DNA of 46,000 bases from positions 693,010-739,009 of the forward strand of contig RPFO01000595.1 of NCBI GenBank assembly GCA_009746045.1. The letters are read 5' to 3'. The stretch is from Mesostigma viride. Taxonomy: Eukaryota; Streptophyta; Mesostigmatophyceae; Mesostigmatales; Mesostigmataceae. The notes beneath the pieces were generated by a model that saw only the letters and a program-made list of their open reading frames with translations, did no database searches and had not been told where the DNA came from. Both the position numbers and the translations under genes were made by a program. Positions 1 through 11,200 of the stretch are shown here, in pieces. Every line of letters starts with the position of its first letter. The stretch's first letter is position 1.

Positions 1-437
1 GACTAGGAAGGATGAGAAGATCTCGCTCTGACATTCCGTGATTCTGCATGATTGGTTCATTTCAGGCTAAGGTTGAAGCAAGTTTGACATGCATGTCGAT
101 ATCAAGGACGTGGGGTCGCCATTGTTGACACGTTGGTTTTGATCCATTCCTCATCATGGTAAAATAAAGATTGTCTTTATTTGTCCATCCTCCAAAAGCT
201 CCTTGATACTAGACTACTTTCAGTTCCACAGAAGGATGTCTACTAGGCCACAACTTGTCTTTGCCGTCTGCAAGGGGTGTGGTTCCTTAAATCACATGCT
301 GTGGAATCTCCATCTCAACGTTTCTCGGTACGTACAATTGAAGAATGAAGATCCGTTCAGCTCAGGAAGGCAACCCAGGTAAAGATCTTTCTCTTATTGA
401 CTAGGGATGGTGTTCTTGATCATTTTTAGTCGTTACA
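1..437. other. Intergenic, nothing recognised
   Basis: No convincing coding stretch, RNA gene or repeat was found here. The only link seen is a short motif (GAAGAATGAAGATC, near 340) that recurs near 30,260 downstream of the small gene inside the CACTA element. That is too short to interpret. Confidence 0.4.
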
Positions 438-650
438 AATGGATTATGCTAGCTATCTAGTTCCTATAGTTACAGGGTTGTGGGCACCACGGCCTGAATC
501 GCTATGAATGCCATACGCGGTCACACGCGTGAGCCCCCACAGACTTGGGGGTGGTCTCCTTCATCACTACTTGCCATCTATCCTTGCTAATTAACCATCT
601 GCCTCCATATTACAGAAAAACCAGGAGGCTGCCTGGGTGTACGTGAGCCC
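438..650 (-). mobile_element. 3' fragment of the LINE at 15.6-18.05 kb, antisense
   Basis: The reverse complement of this stretch aligns with about 17,760-17,975, the C-terminal end of the reverse-transcriptase copy, including the bases for the conserved VIWRQMV peptide. It has point changes and small indels and its reading frame is broken. The hairpin and tail that end the full LINE are missing, so this is an internal relic and not a fresh 5'-truncated insertion. Confidence 0.75.
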
Positions 651-654
651 ATCT

Positions 655-900
655 CACAGTGCCTTTAGAACTGCCAACAGAATTTTAAAGGAATATGCCA
701 ACGCCCGACGCGTATACGTAGCCAACTGAATGCCAGGCTTATACAATAAACAAAGTTAGTAGTAACGTAAATTCGTCCCTGCATGGACTCCAGCAACGAC
801 GTAGCGTATCCACAGCAGCACTTGCATTACAGTCGCAACAAGTGTTTCTGTAGCATGAATATTTCCGTCAACGGGAGTTTCTGTAGCGTTGACCGGTCTG
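655..900 (+). repeat. Dispersed repeat, copy 1
   Basis: This stretch matches 5,530-5,812 in the same orientation and order. Shared landmarks are the GGAATATGC block, CGTATACGTAGCCAA, and a block around CAACAAGTG...TTCTGTAGCATGAAT...TGTAGCGTTGACCGG. The two copies have diverged and differ by indels. No terminal repeats or ORF were recognised, so the element class is unknown. Confidence 0.6.
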
Positions 901-1670
901 CCCACCATGTTAACCCATGGTCCGCCAAGCCATTCAGGTTTAGGCACTTCCCGACACCTCTAGTGAACATAAAAGAATTCATAACTCATAGGCCACAAAT
1001 CCAAATTACCCCAACCAAGATGCTAGGAGTATCTACACTTTAAAGGCTTTCAGAATATGCAATAATATGATGAGTCTAATAGGTAATTTGGATTATGCAT
1101 TTTGTCGCAGTGAGCCAAAAGACGATCATTTTGTGCCAAAGAAAAAGAATTTAGTGTATATACCCCCCATTTTAGAAAAGAATGTAGAAATACCCCCCCA
1201 TTTTTTGAAAGGGAGGGTCAGAAACCTCAAACCCAACATTGGACAATTTGGTCGGATAGTCCAATGGTGCTTTCCTGTGGTAAAACCACCCGGATAGCCC
1301 ATTTGACCCATACAATGCCCACGTTCAATGCCCATACAATGCCCACGTCCAGCTAGTTGTCTAGATGGGGGCAATCGATTATGGGATAGCTTAGGCATTA
1401 CAGCACTTGAAACGATATCAGCGCACAGCGTTATAGTACCTTCAATTAGCTCTGGCACCTTGTGGCCCTCAGCTTGCGCCTTAATTAGCCGACGTCTTGA
1501 GCCCACCTCACATTTGTAGCATAAGCTATGCGTCAGCCTACCTATGGTGTTGCACTGGTTGTATTGCACCCACAGTGTTGCGCCCCGGCACCATGCCGTG
1601 GAGAGAGCGCTCTGTGGCCTGCCCACCTGCGGCAGTGAGAGAAGCTAGGGCGCCCTCCCTGCTTCTCGCT
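901..1670. other. Intergenic, nothing recognised
   Basis: Open frames on both strands here look like chance: no domain, no splice-site-bounded coding pattern and no repeat structure was seen. The right edge merges into the hairpin-tailed insertions that follow. Confidence 0.35.
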
Positions 1671-1749
1671 GTGTATATAGGGTTGAAGGTTCCTTTACTC
1701 TGTATTGGCACCCACGTGACGCAGTCACGTGCTTATTAATTAATTAATT
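1671..1749 (+). mobile_element. Short retro-insertion with hairpin 3' end, copy 1
   Basis: The stretch holds a block starting GTGTATATAGGGTTGAAGG, then the inverted repeat CACGTGACGCAGTCACGTG (1,713-1,731), then a TTAATTAA-type tail. It is nearly identical to 1,784-1,858, 113 bp downstream. The same hairpin ends the LINE near 18,021, which suggests a 5'-truncated copy or a short element mobilised by that LINE. Confidence 0.6.
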
Positions 1750-1783
1750 AATGCCCACGTTGTGTATCTACAATGCCTGCGTT

Positions 1784-1858
1784 GTGTATATAGGGTTGAA
1801 GGTTCCTTTACTCTGTATTGGCACCCACGTGACGCAGTCACGTGCTTATTAATTAATC
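1784..1858 (+). mobile_element. Short retro-insertion with hairpin 3' end, copy 2
   Basis: This second copy of the block above has its hairpin at 1,826-1,844 and a TTAATTAATC tail. It is flanked by a 12 bp imperfect target-site duplication, AATGCCTGCGTT (1,772-1,783) and AATGCCCGCGTT (1,859-1,870). A third related AATGCCCACGTT at 1,750 follows copy 1. The duplication supports a true insertion and not a simple tandem duplication. Confidence 0.6.
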
Positions 1859-1870
1859 AATGCCCGCGTT

Positions 1871-2934
1871 TACGCGTGTGGCTTACGCGCGCGCAAACTG
1901 TCGGCTGTGCCATGCCATACACTGAAGCAGAATATAAGTACCGACCACAATAGACTGGCAAATACGCTGGAATACAGCTTTGACGCTACCTTGCACTCAT
2001 GACTGAACGGTATCCCCGAAAGAAATTCCACAAATTGTGCAACACAATGGCTAATACCCCTCCTTGAGCCGGCATGGAAGGCGGTTGCAACTAGCACTAA
2101 AGTATCCACCAGAAAACATGTATGAACGTACGAGTTTCCATGCAAACACACGAAAATAAACTGCCGTACCTGCCTCGATCATGACCTGGCCGGTTTCCGC
2201 TGGCCGACATGCTCACACGTCACGGATACTAATGCTAGTGGCACTAGAGGCGGCCATAGCCGCTCTATCCATGCATCCATCTTCATTACCATGTTGATTA
2301 TCGATGCAAAGATGACGCCTAACTCGACGACGTCGTCCCCAGCAAATGGTGCTGCGGACTTTCGTAAAACAATGGAAGGCCAAGGCAGACGGGAGCTACC
2401 AAGAAACCAAAAAGAAACCGGCGATACCAAACGGGACGTCTCGTCTGACGGTGCGTGACGACCAAGAAAAAGGTAATAATCACTGCGTACTTTCCCTATT
2501 ACGTGCATCTGATAATTCTTGACAAACCAAAATGATGCATAATGGGGGGTCATCATCTACTAGGAGTGACCCATTTCAAGCAGCGAAACCCAAAATTTCC
2601 ACAAAAATGGCACGTTGACAGCCATATCTCGCTATAAAAAATGCAAGCAAAAGTCACGTGACAACTCTACGATGCGCATGCACGAGGTATTTTCTGGGCT
2701 ATGTCGCAATTACCTGTCCGACCTTCGGCATTTTCATTCACTTGTCTGCGACCGTGGGATCATTGCCAATCAATTTACCTTACGTCCTTAGTCTTACGTG
2801 ACGTGGGTTGCAATGCAAATGGCATTATGTTGCCAAATTCATAGCATTGGCGCAGGTGGCGCACCTTGTAATCCTATATATTTTTTCCAGGTAAATAGGT
2901 GTACGTTTATTCCAAATATAACCAGTAGTAATCC
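1871..2934. other. Intergenic, nothing recognised
   Basis: No gene or repeat could be supported. The sequence CCTTGTAATCCTATATA (about 2,864-2,880) recurs just right of the hAT-like pair (about 4,920), a short flanking duplication of unknown origin. Confidence 0.35.
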
Positions 2935-2942
2935 CTGCTAAG

Positions 2943-3916
2943 CAGTGTTTTTTTTAGTGGCGATACACCGCCAAATGTGGCGGTGTGGCACTTTTTTTGG
3001 CAAAATGTGGCGGTGCCACCCACTTGGACAGGGCACCCAAGAAGCCACAATTTGGCCGTGCTGTTCTACTTTGTAGTTTCGTTTCGCCACAGGGTGGCCG
3101 TGCCTGAAGTTCACTCTAGTACAGGCTACGCCACAATTGGCGGTGTCAGCCGGTCTTCCGGCCGGCGTTCCGCCACAAGCCTCCCTAGTACTAGAACTAC
3201 TATGAGTATTACTATGACTGACTGACTTACTGACTGCATAGTGCATGTACGTAGAGCCCGGCCAAGTGCCAAGTGGCAAGTGGCCCGCTGCCAGAGACCA
3301 GAGTGCACTGTGCAGACTGCAGCTTGTGTGCATTTTCTGGCTTCAGCTGGCTGGCGGCCTGGCGGCTGGCGCCTCAGTTCCAGTCACTCGCCAGCCATAC
3401 AGTACTGTACTGCATTGCATTGACTATGTGTTTCGACTTTCGGCACTTCAGTAATCGTTTTGTTAAGCAGTGGCTGTAGTGGTAATCGTTGTTGTTAATT
3501 TACCAAGTACGCCCGGCGCCGATGCCTGAGACGGAGACGCTCGCCCGCCTTGTGTACAGGCATTCACGCCTTAAGTTGGGTTCGAGGTTTTTGGTCAACC
3601 CAACTTCAGGCGTGAACCCAACTTAAGGCGTGAATGATTCTAATAAATTCTACTAGTTTGAACTTAAGATAATTAAACATACTGTTCTGAACTACTTTGA
3701 ACTTGGAATGCCAGTACGGCGCCGCGCCGCGCTGACCCCGCTGCCGGTAGGGTCATTTGCTGCACCAAAAAGCCAGCCCGCCACACGTGGCCGTGCCAAG
3801 CCCAATTTTAATTGGCTTAAAGCCACACATTGGCCGAGTAAACTGAAGTTTTCATAGTTCGAAACGCCACAAGTGGCCTAGCGCCACTAGTAACGAAAAC
3901 CTTAAAAAAAACACTG
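2943..3916. mobile_element. Non-autonomous hAT-like element, copy 1 (974 bp)
   Basis: The element begins CAGTGTTTTTTTTA and ends with its reverse complement, a 14 bp perfect terminal inverted repeat of hAT type. The 8 bp flanks are identical (CTGCTAAG at 2,935-2,942 and 3,917-3,924) and fit the hAT target preference nTnnnnAn. The interior is full of GCCAC/GTGGC inverted motifs and has a 22 bp perfect inverted repeat at 3,561-3,582 with 3,615-3,636. No transposase was recognised, so it depends on a source elsewhere. The ORFs inside look like chance. Confidence 0.8.
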
Positions 3917-3932
3917 CTGCTAAGCCTAGGGG

Positions 3933-4912
3933 CAGTGTTTTTTTTAGTGGCGATACACCGCCAAATGTGGCGGTGTGGCACTTTTTTTGGCAAAATGTGG
4001 CGGTGCCACCCACTTGGACAGGGCACCCAAGAAGCCACAATTTGGCCGTGCTGTTCTACTTTGTAGTTTCGTTTCGCCACAGGGTGGCCGTGCCTGAAGT
4101 TCACTCTAGTACAGGCTACGCCACAATTGGCGGTGTCAGCCGGTCTTCCGGCCGGCGTTCCGCCACAAGCCTCCCTAGTACTAGCCGGAACTACTATGAG
4201 TATTACTATGACTGACTGACTTACTGACTGCATAGTGCATGTACGTAGAGCCCGGCCAAGTGCCAAGTGGCAAGTGGCCCGCTGCCAGAGACCAGAGTGC
4301 ACTGTGCAGACTGCAGCTTGTGTGCATTTTCTGGCTTCAGCTGGCTGGCGGCCTGGCGGCTGGCGCCTCAGTTCCAGTCACTCGCCAGCCATACAGTACT
4401 GTTGACTGCATTGCATTGACTATGTGTTTCGACTTTCGGCACTTCAGTAATCGTTTTGTTAAGCAGTGGCTGTAGTGGTAATCGTTGTTGTTAATTTACC
4501 AAGTACGCCCGGCGCCGATGCCTGAGACGGAGACGCTCGCCCGCCTTGTGTACAGGCATTCACGCCTTAAGTTGGGTTCGAGGTTTTTGGTCAACCCAAC
4601 TTCAGGCGTGAACCCAACTTAAGGCGTGAATGATTCTAATAAATTCTACTAGTTTGAACTTAAGATAATTAAACATACTGTTCTGAACTACTTTGAACTT
4701 GGAATGCCAGTACGGCGCCGCGCCGCGCTGACCCCGCTGCCGGTAGGGTCATTTGCTGCACCAAAAAGCCAGCCCGCCACACGTGGCCGTGCCAAGCCCA
4801 ATTTTAATTGGCTTAAAGCCACACATTGGCCGAGTAAACTGAAGTTTTCATAGTTCGAAACGCCACAAGTGGCCTAGCGCCACTAGTAACGAAAACCTTA
4901 AAAAAAACACTG
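3933..4912. mobile_element. Non-autonomous hAT-like element, copy 2 (980 bp)
   Basis: This second copy lies in the same orientation and is nearly identical to copy 1. It differs mainly by +4 bp (CCGG near 4,185) and +2 bp (near 4,401). Its flanks are CCTAGGGG (3,925-3,932) and CCTAGGGC (4,913-4,920), a target duplication matching at 7 of 8 bases. The two target duplications touch with no base between them. Confidence 0.78.
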
Positions 4913-4920
4913 CCTAGGGC

Positions 4921-5529
4921 CTTGTAATCCTATATATTAATTTAGCAATATCACAGTATCCTGTAGTCTGTGGCCCCACTAATAAAATAGGATAACCCTG
5001 TCGGACACTCGTCGGACTCCGGCGCGGGAATAAACTCTTTTAACTTTTTTCGGGGAAATGGGTATATTTTATTAGCCAATTATGGACCAAAGAGGTGAGA
5101 GGGGAAATGAGTATCAGCGAATCCTAATGAAGGTGGGCACACACACGTGTGGCAGTGACAGGTGAAAGGCTAATAGGGCGCGTTATTAGACCAGGGAAGC
5201 CATTGGACCTGAGTAATGTCGCCACTCTTTAATTAACTCAAACTTCAGCTGGTTACAGTACTGTACAATTAGTGGTATGTACTGTAAAACGTACTGTAGG
5301 GCCAGGGTAGGGCCTGGATTTTCCAATTAGTGAACAGGGATCCAAGCTGATCGCAGCGCTGGCCTTCGTCTGTTCGTCATTCCCCTCTCGGTTGGGTCTT
5401 GCATGACATCACGCTTATACGAAGCGATCTACGGGCAAAAATATACATTAAAAAAGTGACATATTTCCTCATTTATCCTGACCTGAGACACAGCTCCTGA
5501 CACTTTTAGAGCACTAGTGAGCAGGGCCA
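4921..5529. other. Intergenic, nothing recognised
   Basis: No gene, RNA or clear repeat was seen. The open frame on the - strand at 5,429-5,650 has no recognisable domain. Confidence 0.35.
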
Positions 5530-5812
5530 GGGGCAGTGCCTCACTGCCAAAACAGGATTTTTGAGGAATATGCGGACGGCGGACGCCCGACTCCCGAGGC
5601 GTATACCGGTATACGTAGCCAAGTGAATGGATTTTTTTTTCAATTACCAAGTTATGACAACTGCAATTACGTGCAATTAATATCTCCGCCTCCAGACTCC
5701 AGACCTCGGTAACGTAGCCACACTGCCACAGTGCCTTACGGTTGCAACAAGTGCTTCTGTAGCATGAATGTTTCCTTCAACGCGAGTTTCTGTAGCGTTG
5801 ACCGGACTGTAG
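5530..5812 (+). repeat. Dispersed repeat, copy 2
   Basis: This is the partner of 655-900, with the same order of conserved blocks (GGAATATGC, GTATACGTAGCCAA, GCAACAAGTGCTTCTGTAGC, TGTAGCGTTGACCGG). A T8A9-type inverted stretch follows near 5,838-5,858. Confidence 0.6.
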
Positions 5813-6237
5813 CGTTAACCGGCATTGCCTCGAATTATTTTTTTTAAAAAAAAATTCTGACATGGCGCATGGCCGCAGCCGGCTGCTTGACCCGCTCATG
5901 CCCTACTAATGCCCTACTAATAGCACGGCGAATTGGAAGCGAATGGCGTGCGTGCGGTGTGAGAAACACGGGTTTGCGCTGGCGAATCATCTCGTCCTTC
6001 AAAAACTCCGTTGCTCTGCGGCGGCAGCCTTGTGCTTCAGGTAGAGGGGGGAAGCTCTAAGCGGCATAAGACTTTTCCGGAGCCCGTTTCCTAAGAATAT
6101 ATGGTGGACGAATCAAATTTGTGTGCGTACGGCCACCGGACTGAACGTGTTATGCGCGCGGGTTGTCTCCCTCCTCTCTAGGCTTCGCCACGTTTCTCAC
6201 TCATACGAAATGTGTAGCAGCCCGTAACTCTCCCAGG

Positions 6238-8261
6238 ATGGGCATGACATACGTAGCCCGTCTCTTCGCTGCGTTTTTAGCAGCAGTAGCTCCCGCTATT
6301 TTCGCCGAATCTTGGCACTTTGGCCAGGCCACATGGGGCGCGATGCCCGACGGCGCAATCGTGGAGCTGTACGAGAAGTCCCACTTCGGGGGCCGGTCCG
6401 TCGCGCTCGCGTGCGCCCTGGACCCGGACCAGTTCCGCGTCGAGGTCAAATTCAAGGTGTCGTCCGTGCGCGTGAGGGACGGGTACACCGCGTGGATCAC
6501 GCGCCGCTCGACACCCCCCGACGGGCTGGCAGTCCACATCGTGCGCGGGGAGATCCCGAACATCGACGTGGCTTGGAAAGGCGGCATCACGAGCATCCGA
6601 GGGATCTGTGCCTCTGTCGCGAACGACCTGTCCGCGTGCCCCGAGGCCGCCACCTGGCCGAACGCTCCCTGCGCTGTCATGCTGTCGACCACGGGGGGTG
6701 GCCAATGGCAACGGCTAGGGCCGTCCGGCTCACGTTCCGGTGCCCGGCCGTCCCGACAGGTCCTGTACAGCGAGAAGCTCGCCAACGCGATCCTGCGCGC
6801 GAGGGGATTGGACCCTATCCCCACCCCGACCGCGGCTCCCAGCGCGACGGGCCCAGGGACGACCCAGCGCCAGGGTCCCAGCAACAGCAGCCCCGCTGCC
6901 GTGTGGGGTCCAGCGGCCACCGGCGCGAGGGCTTCCCCCGTCTCTGCCTCGGTTGGAACTGGTCCCAGCTCGACCGCGTCCTCCAGGGCAGGCTCTGGCT
7001 TCAAATGGTTCCCCAGTCGCACCCCGGTGGCAGCGTCGCAAAGCAGCAGGCTTGCCGGACCGTCCGCACAAGGCCGGCTCGCGGGGGCACCCGACGCGGT
7101 GCCACCCCTAACCCCCGTGGCCGCGGATGTCCCCACCTGGAGTGCCCCTTGGTTCGGAGATGCCTCCGAGGACGCGTCATCGTCGCAAGCATCGCCGCAA
7201 GGCAGAGCCATGCCGGGACTGTCCCCGCAGCAGCAGCAGGAGCAGCAGCCGCCGTCGGCGGGGGCCTCGCCCATGACATCACCCTACGATGGCGCCGCCG
7301 CTGCCCCCTCTTCGGGAGCCCCCCCCCTGGTATCCATCACCAACATCGCGCGGGTGATGCCTCGCGGGTGCCTGACGTCCTGCCCCGCTGACGTCAGCTT
7401 CCAGCCCACCCCGCGGTCGAGCCGTGCGAACGCGGCCAGGAGCTCGTCCCTGGGCCCGGCCGCGCTAGGGGGGGAGAGTCCGAGCGGGGTGGCGACGGCT
7501 GTCCAACATTCCCAGGGAGCCAACTATTGGAGTGGCAGCTCGCCCGGGGCGTATGGTAGCTCGGGCGGGGCGTATGGCGGCCGCTCAGGCGCAATGGTCA
7601 CGTCGCACGCCAGCGTGGGGGGGATGCGTGGCGGCTCGGGCCCGGTGGGCCACCCGTTAGGGCTGGGGCACGTCACATGGTCCCGGGCCTTGTTAGGGCT
7701 GCCGGTTGGCGAGGCAAACCCGATTCACGAGGCAGCCGTTATTCAGGAGGCGGCCCCTATTCGCCAGGGAAACCCTATTCGCGAGGCGGCCTCTGTTTCT
7801 GCGGTTCTAGACAGGAGCAGTTGGGATTTTACCCCTGGTGGCCGTGGGGTTGGGGTCGGGGTTTCATCGGGGAGGAGCCGCGAGGGACGCTTCATGGAGG
7901 GCAGCCAGGAGGTTCCAGCGGAAGGAAGCCGTGGGGTTGGGGTTTCATCATCCCTGGGTAGCAGCCTGGTCGGCCGCCGGCTGCTGCGGCGCCGCAAGGA
8001 TTATTCCCGGGGTGAAGACGGCGGCGAGGTCGGGCTCGATTACGATGACGGGGCGCAGGAGGGGCCCGAGGACGCCCCCCCAGGGTACCCTCGCAAGGTG
8101 CGGCACCGGCTGGGCGTGGTCGTGGTGTTCTGCACGGACCGCGGGTACAAGAAGATCCTGGACTCGCTCGAGTGTGACAGCGTGGACGTCATCATTTACT
8201 CCAAGTGCGGGAATGACCCGGCGATCCCCAGCCAGTTGCAGCCGTGCACGGTCGTCAACAG
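6238..8261 (+). CDS. Exon 1: signal peptide, crystallin-like domain, linker, start of DUF3431
   Basis: Coding is open from ATG to the donor AACAG|GTGGGT (phase 2). The region is GC-rich and low in complexity from about 6,780 to 8,050; around 7,700-7,790 it encodes imperfect repeats of the form EANPIHEAA / QGNPIREAA. The last part encodes the predicted beta-strand VVVVFCTD that starts the DUF3431-like domain. The same GTCAACAG|GTGGGT sequence recurs 80 bp into the intron (8,334-8,347). Confidence 0.75.
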
Positions 8262-11200
8262 GTGGGTAATTGCGTGCGCCAGCAGTGGTACAAATACATC
8301 TGCCGATTATTGCTACGGACACAGTCAACAGGTGGGTTACCTGGATTGTTCGTTGGCAATGTGTGAGGTCGGCCCCTGAACCATTTGTGGGACACTGTGG
8401 CTGGCAAGCACACTCTAGCTGGCAAGCACGCTGTAGCTGGCAAATTGAAGCAAATTAAATAAGCACATCTCATCAATTTAGCACTCTCCCCTCCTATTCC
8501 TCCTTGTCCTTCTCCTCCTCCCCCTCCCTCCTCCATACGCAGTCACGGAGCTCCGTTACGACTCTTTGATGGAATGGACGAAGGCGGTGGGGATGGATGG
8601 AGGACAAAAAAGCCTATCTAGAGAAGCCTAGAGGACAAAAAAGCATATCTAGAGAAGCCTAGAGGACAAAAAAGCCTATCTAGAGAAGCCTAGAGGAGAA
8701 AACAGCCTATCTAGAGAATCCTAGAGGACAAAAAAGCCCATCTACAGAAGCCTAGCTAGGTATCCACTGGATGGATTGGTACAGGTTTAGCTGGCAAGGA
8801 CAGCATGTAACGATGGCGCACGCTACACCAGATATCTGCCGGTCGGCACGGCTCTCAAGTGGGTCACTATGGCTGTAGTATATAAGTGGTGGGACACTGA
8901 CTATAGCATAACCGGTGGGACAATATGGCTATGCTATATGACTGGTGGGACAGTATACTACTATAGTCTATAATCCGTGGGACACTTTGGCTAAAGTATA
9001 TAATCGGTGGGACACTATGTGGCAAGGTTGGGCTGTGTATTGTTACTGGAACCAGCGAGGAGCTTACAGCATGCTCAAGGACATGTTAGTTGCACCAGCG
9101 AATCATCAATTTTGCCCTGGTATGTGTGTGGTACCTCTCAACAACAAAATGGATGGAGCTTGTGGGACCTCCAGGCATCATAGAATCTGTTCTGGGACGT
9201 CCCAGCATCATACAATCTGTCTTTTCCCTGGCTATAACCTCTCGTCTTCCCTCCGAAGGTTTCAACCCTTTCCCCAGGCTCTGGCCCCCAGATTCCCATG
9301 AAACCTCTTCCCCGTGCCTCTTACAAACTTCCCCCTCAGGCCCTGTAAGGCCTTTCCCATTTGCTATTCATGTACAGAAATCTCCTAGGCCTTCTGACAA
9401 TGCAACCTATTATTTTTCCCCATCTTTTGGTCTTGATCCCATTGTACTGACCCATGTCCTGCGCGTCCCCGGCCTTTCCCCCCCTTACTTCCTTTGCCTC
9501 CCTCCCTTGCCTCCTCCCCCCCCCTGCCCGGGAACTCCCTTAACTCGGCTTCCCTTTACCCGGCCACATTTGTGCTCCGCGCCCCCCTCCCGATGGGACC
9601 ACGTGTTGTAATTAATGAATCCGCCACAGCGGCGAGCGTAGCCCAGCCGGCTTGAACGCGCTGTCGATTCTGCAGCACCTCTACCTGTACTATGACCGCC
9701 TGCACGAGGTGACGCTCTTCCTCAAGGACACGCTTCCCCACGACGTCCAGAAGCACGTGTGGGACGTGGTGGCAGCGATCGGGCACAACCGCGTGGGCTA
9801 CTACGCATTCACCGAGGCTGTGCGGGACGTACGTGCTTGCCGGGCCATGGGTTATAATCCGTTAGGTTAGGTTAGGTCAGGTTGAGATGATTCACCAACC
9901 CTAAACCGTTCACCGAGGTCGTGCGGAATGTAAGTATTACTAAACAAAAATCCAGGGTGACCCCAGGATGGCAGGGTGACGGGGTTGGGTTATCAGTTCA
10001 GTTAGGTAGAACCCTCAACCCTTGGCCAAGGCAGTTTTGGGGTTGTAAGTATTAGCTGGGTTAAGTGATTAGTTACGTTAGGGAGCACATTTGTTCTAAA
10101 CCACTGACTGAGGCTGTACGGGATGTAAGTGCAGAGGTGTTGGCCGGGTCAACATTGAGTGGATAATGGAATGGCATCGTTTCCTTACCAATCAATACGT
10201 CAATGTCAATATTAATGGTACAATTTGGTGAGTGAGATATTGGTTAGGCTATGTCAGGCTAGGTTAGGAGGAAGCGCATGGACTGGGATTCCTATTTGGG
10301 ATGCCAGCGTGGGAAAGTTGGGCTCACTGAGGTTTGTCGATGAGGAGGTTAGTCTAGGTCAGATGGTACGTAAACCCTTTGGGGACGTTGGGCTCATGGG
10401 GTTTCAGGATTAAGATGTTACTCTAGGTTAGATGGTTCGTAAGCTCTATATACCTAAACCTGTCACTAAGGCTGTACGGGATGTACGTGCTGAGGGAGTT
10501 TGGCGCCATTGGTTTACTCGGGCATTCGTTTATTGGGTAGGGTAGGGTAGGCTAGATTTGATAGTGCACAACCCTAAATAGTGTACAGAGACTAAAAGCG
10601 CGCAAAAACTAATAAGTCAACAGCCCTAAATAGTGCACAACGCTAAATAGTGCACAATCCTAAATAGTGCACAACCCGAAATAGTGCACAACCCTGAATA
10701 GCACACAAGCCCTAAATAGTACTTATCTGAGGCCGTCGGGGACGTAACGGTGACAATGTTGGGGAAGGTCTATGTTGGGTTAGGTTGCTGGTTTCCTGGA
10801 AGATAAGCCTAAGACCACTTACCCAGATTTCTGTGGGTCAGCACGCACATACACATACGTACATACACACACGCGCGCGTCTTCTTTGTTACCTTATTGT
10901 GTGTATCAAGCGCCACTATCCTTTTTGTGTTCTTCTTCTTCTTCGTGCTGAGCGCCGCGATCCTATTTCTGTGTTCTTCTTCTTCGTGCTAAGCGCCGCG
11001 ATCCTGTCCTATTTTCCGTTCCCTTCCCCCCCCCCCCCCATCCCTTCCCAATGGCAGATTCTGGTCCAAGACATCAACGTCTTCTACGAGACCCGAGTGA
11101 ACGACACCGAGTTTGTACCTACTGTGCTCAACGCGCTGCAGTGTAGCAAGTCATCCTTCCACGGTGCCCGCGGCCACTCCTCCATCCCAAGTATAGACTT

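Noticed and set aside
3817-4302. 161-codon ORF inside the hAT-like element as a transposase
   Set aside because: No hAT dimerisation or catalytic motif, the frame differs between copies because of small indels, and the composition follows the inverted GTGGC motifs.
6163-6237. A longer N-terminus beginning at 6,163
   Set aside because: The codon there is TTG, and the stretch ends in a pyrimidine-rich CTCTCTAG that looks more like an acceptor. The ATG at 6,238 starts a proper signal peptide.
6201-7274. Long antisense and off-frame ORFs over exon 1 (for example - strand 6,201-7,274 and + strand 6,312-7,391)
   Set aside because: They are by-products of GC-rich coding sequence; only the frame opening at 6,238 has a signal peptide, crystallin-like motifs and a spliced continuation.
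9855-9885. TTAGG-type telomere repeat
   Set aside because: Only two or three units, imperfect, inside an intron.
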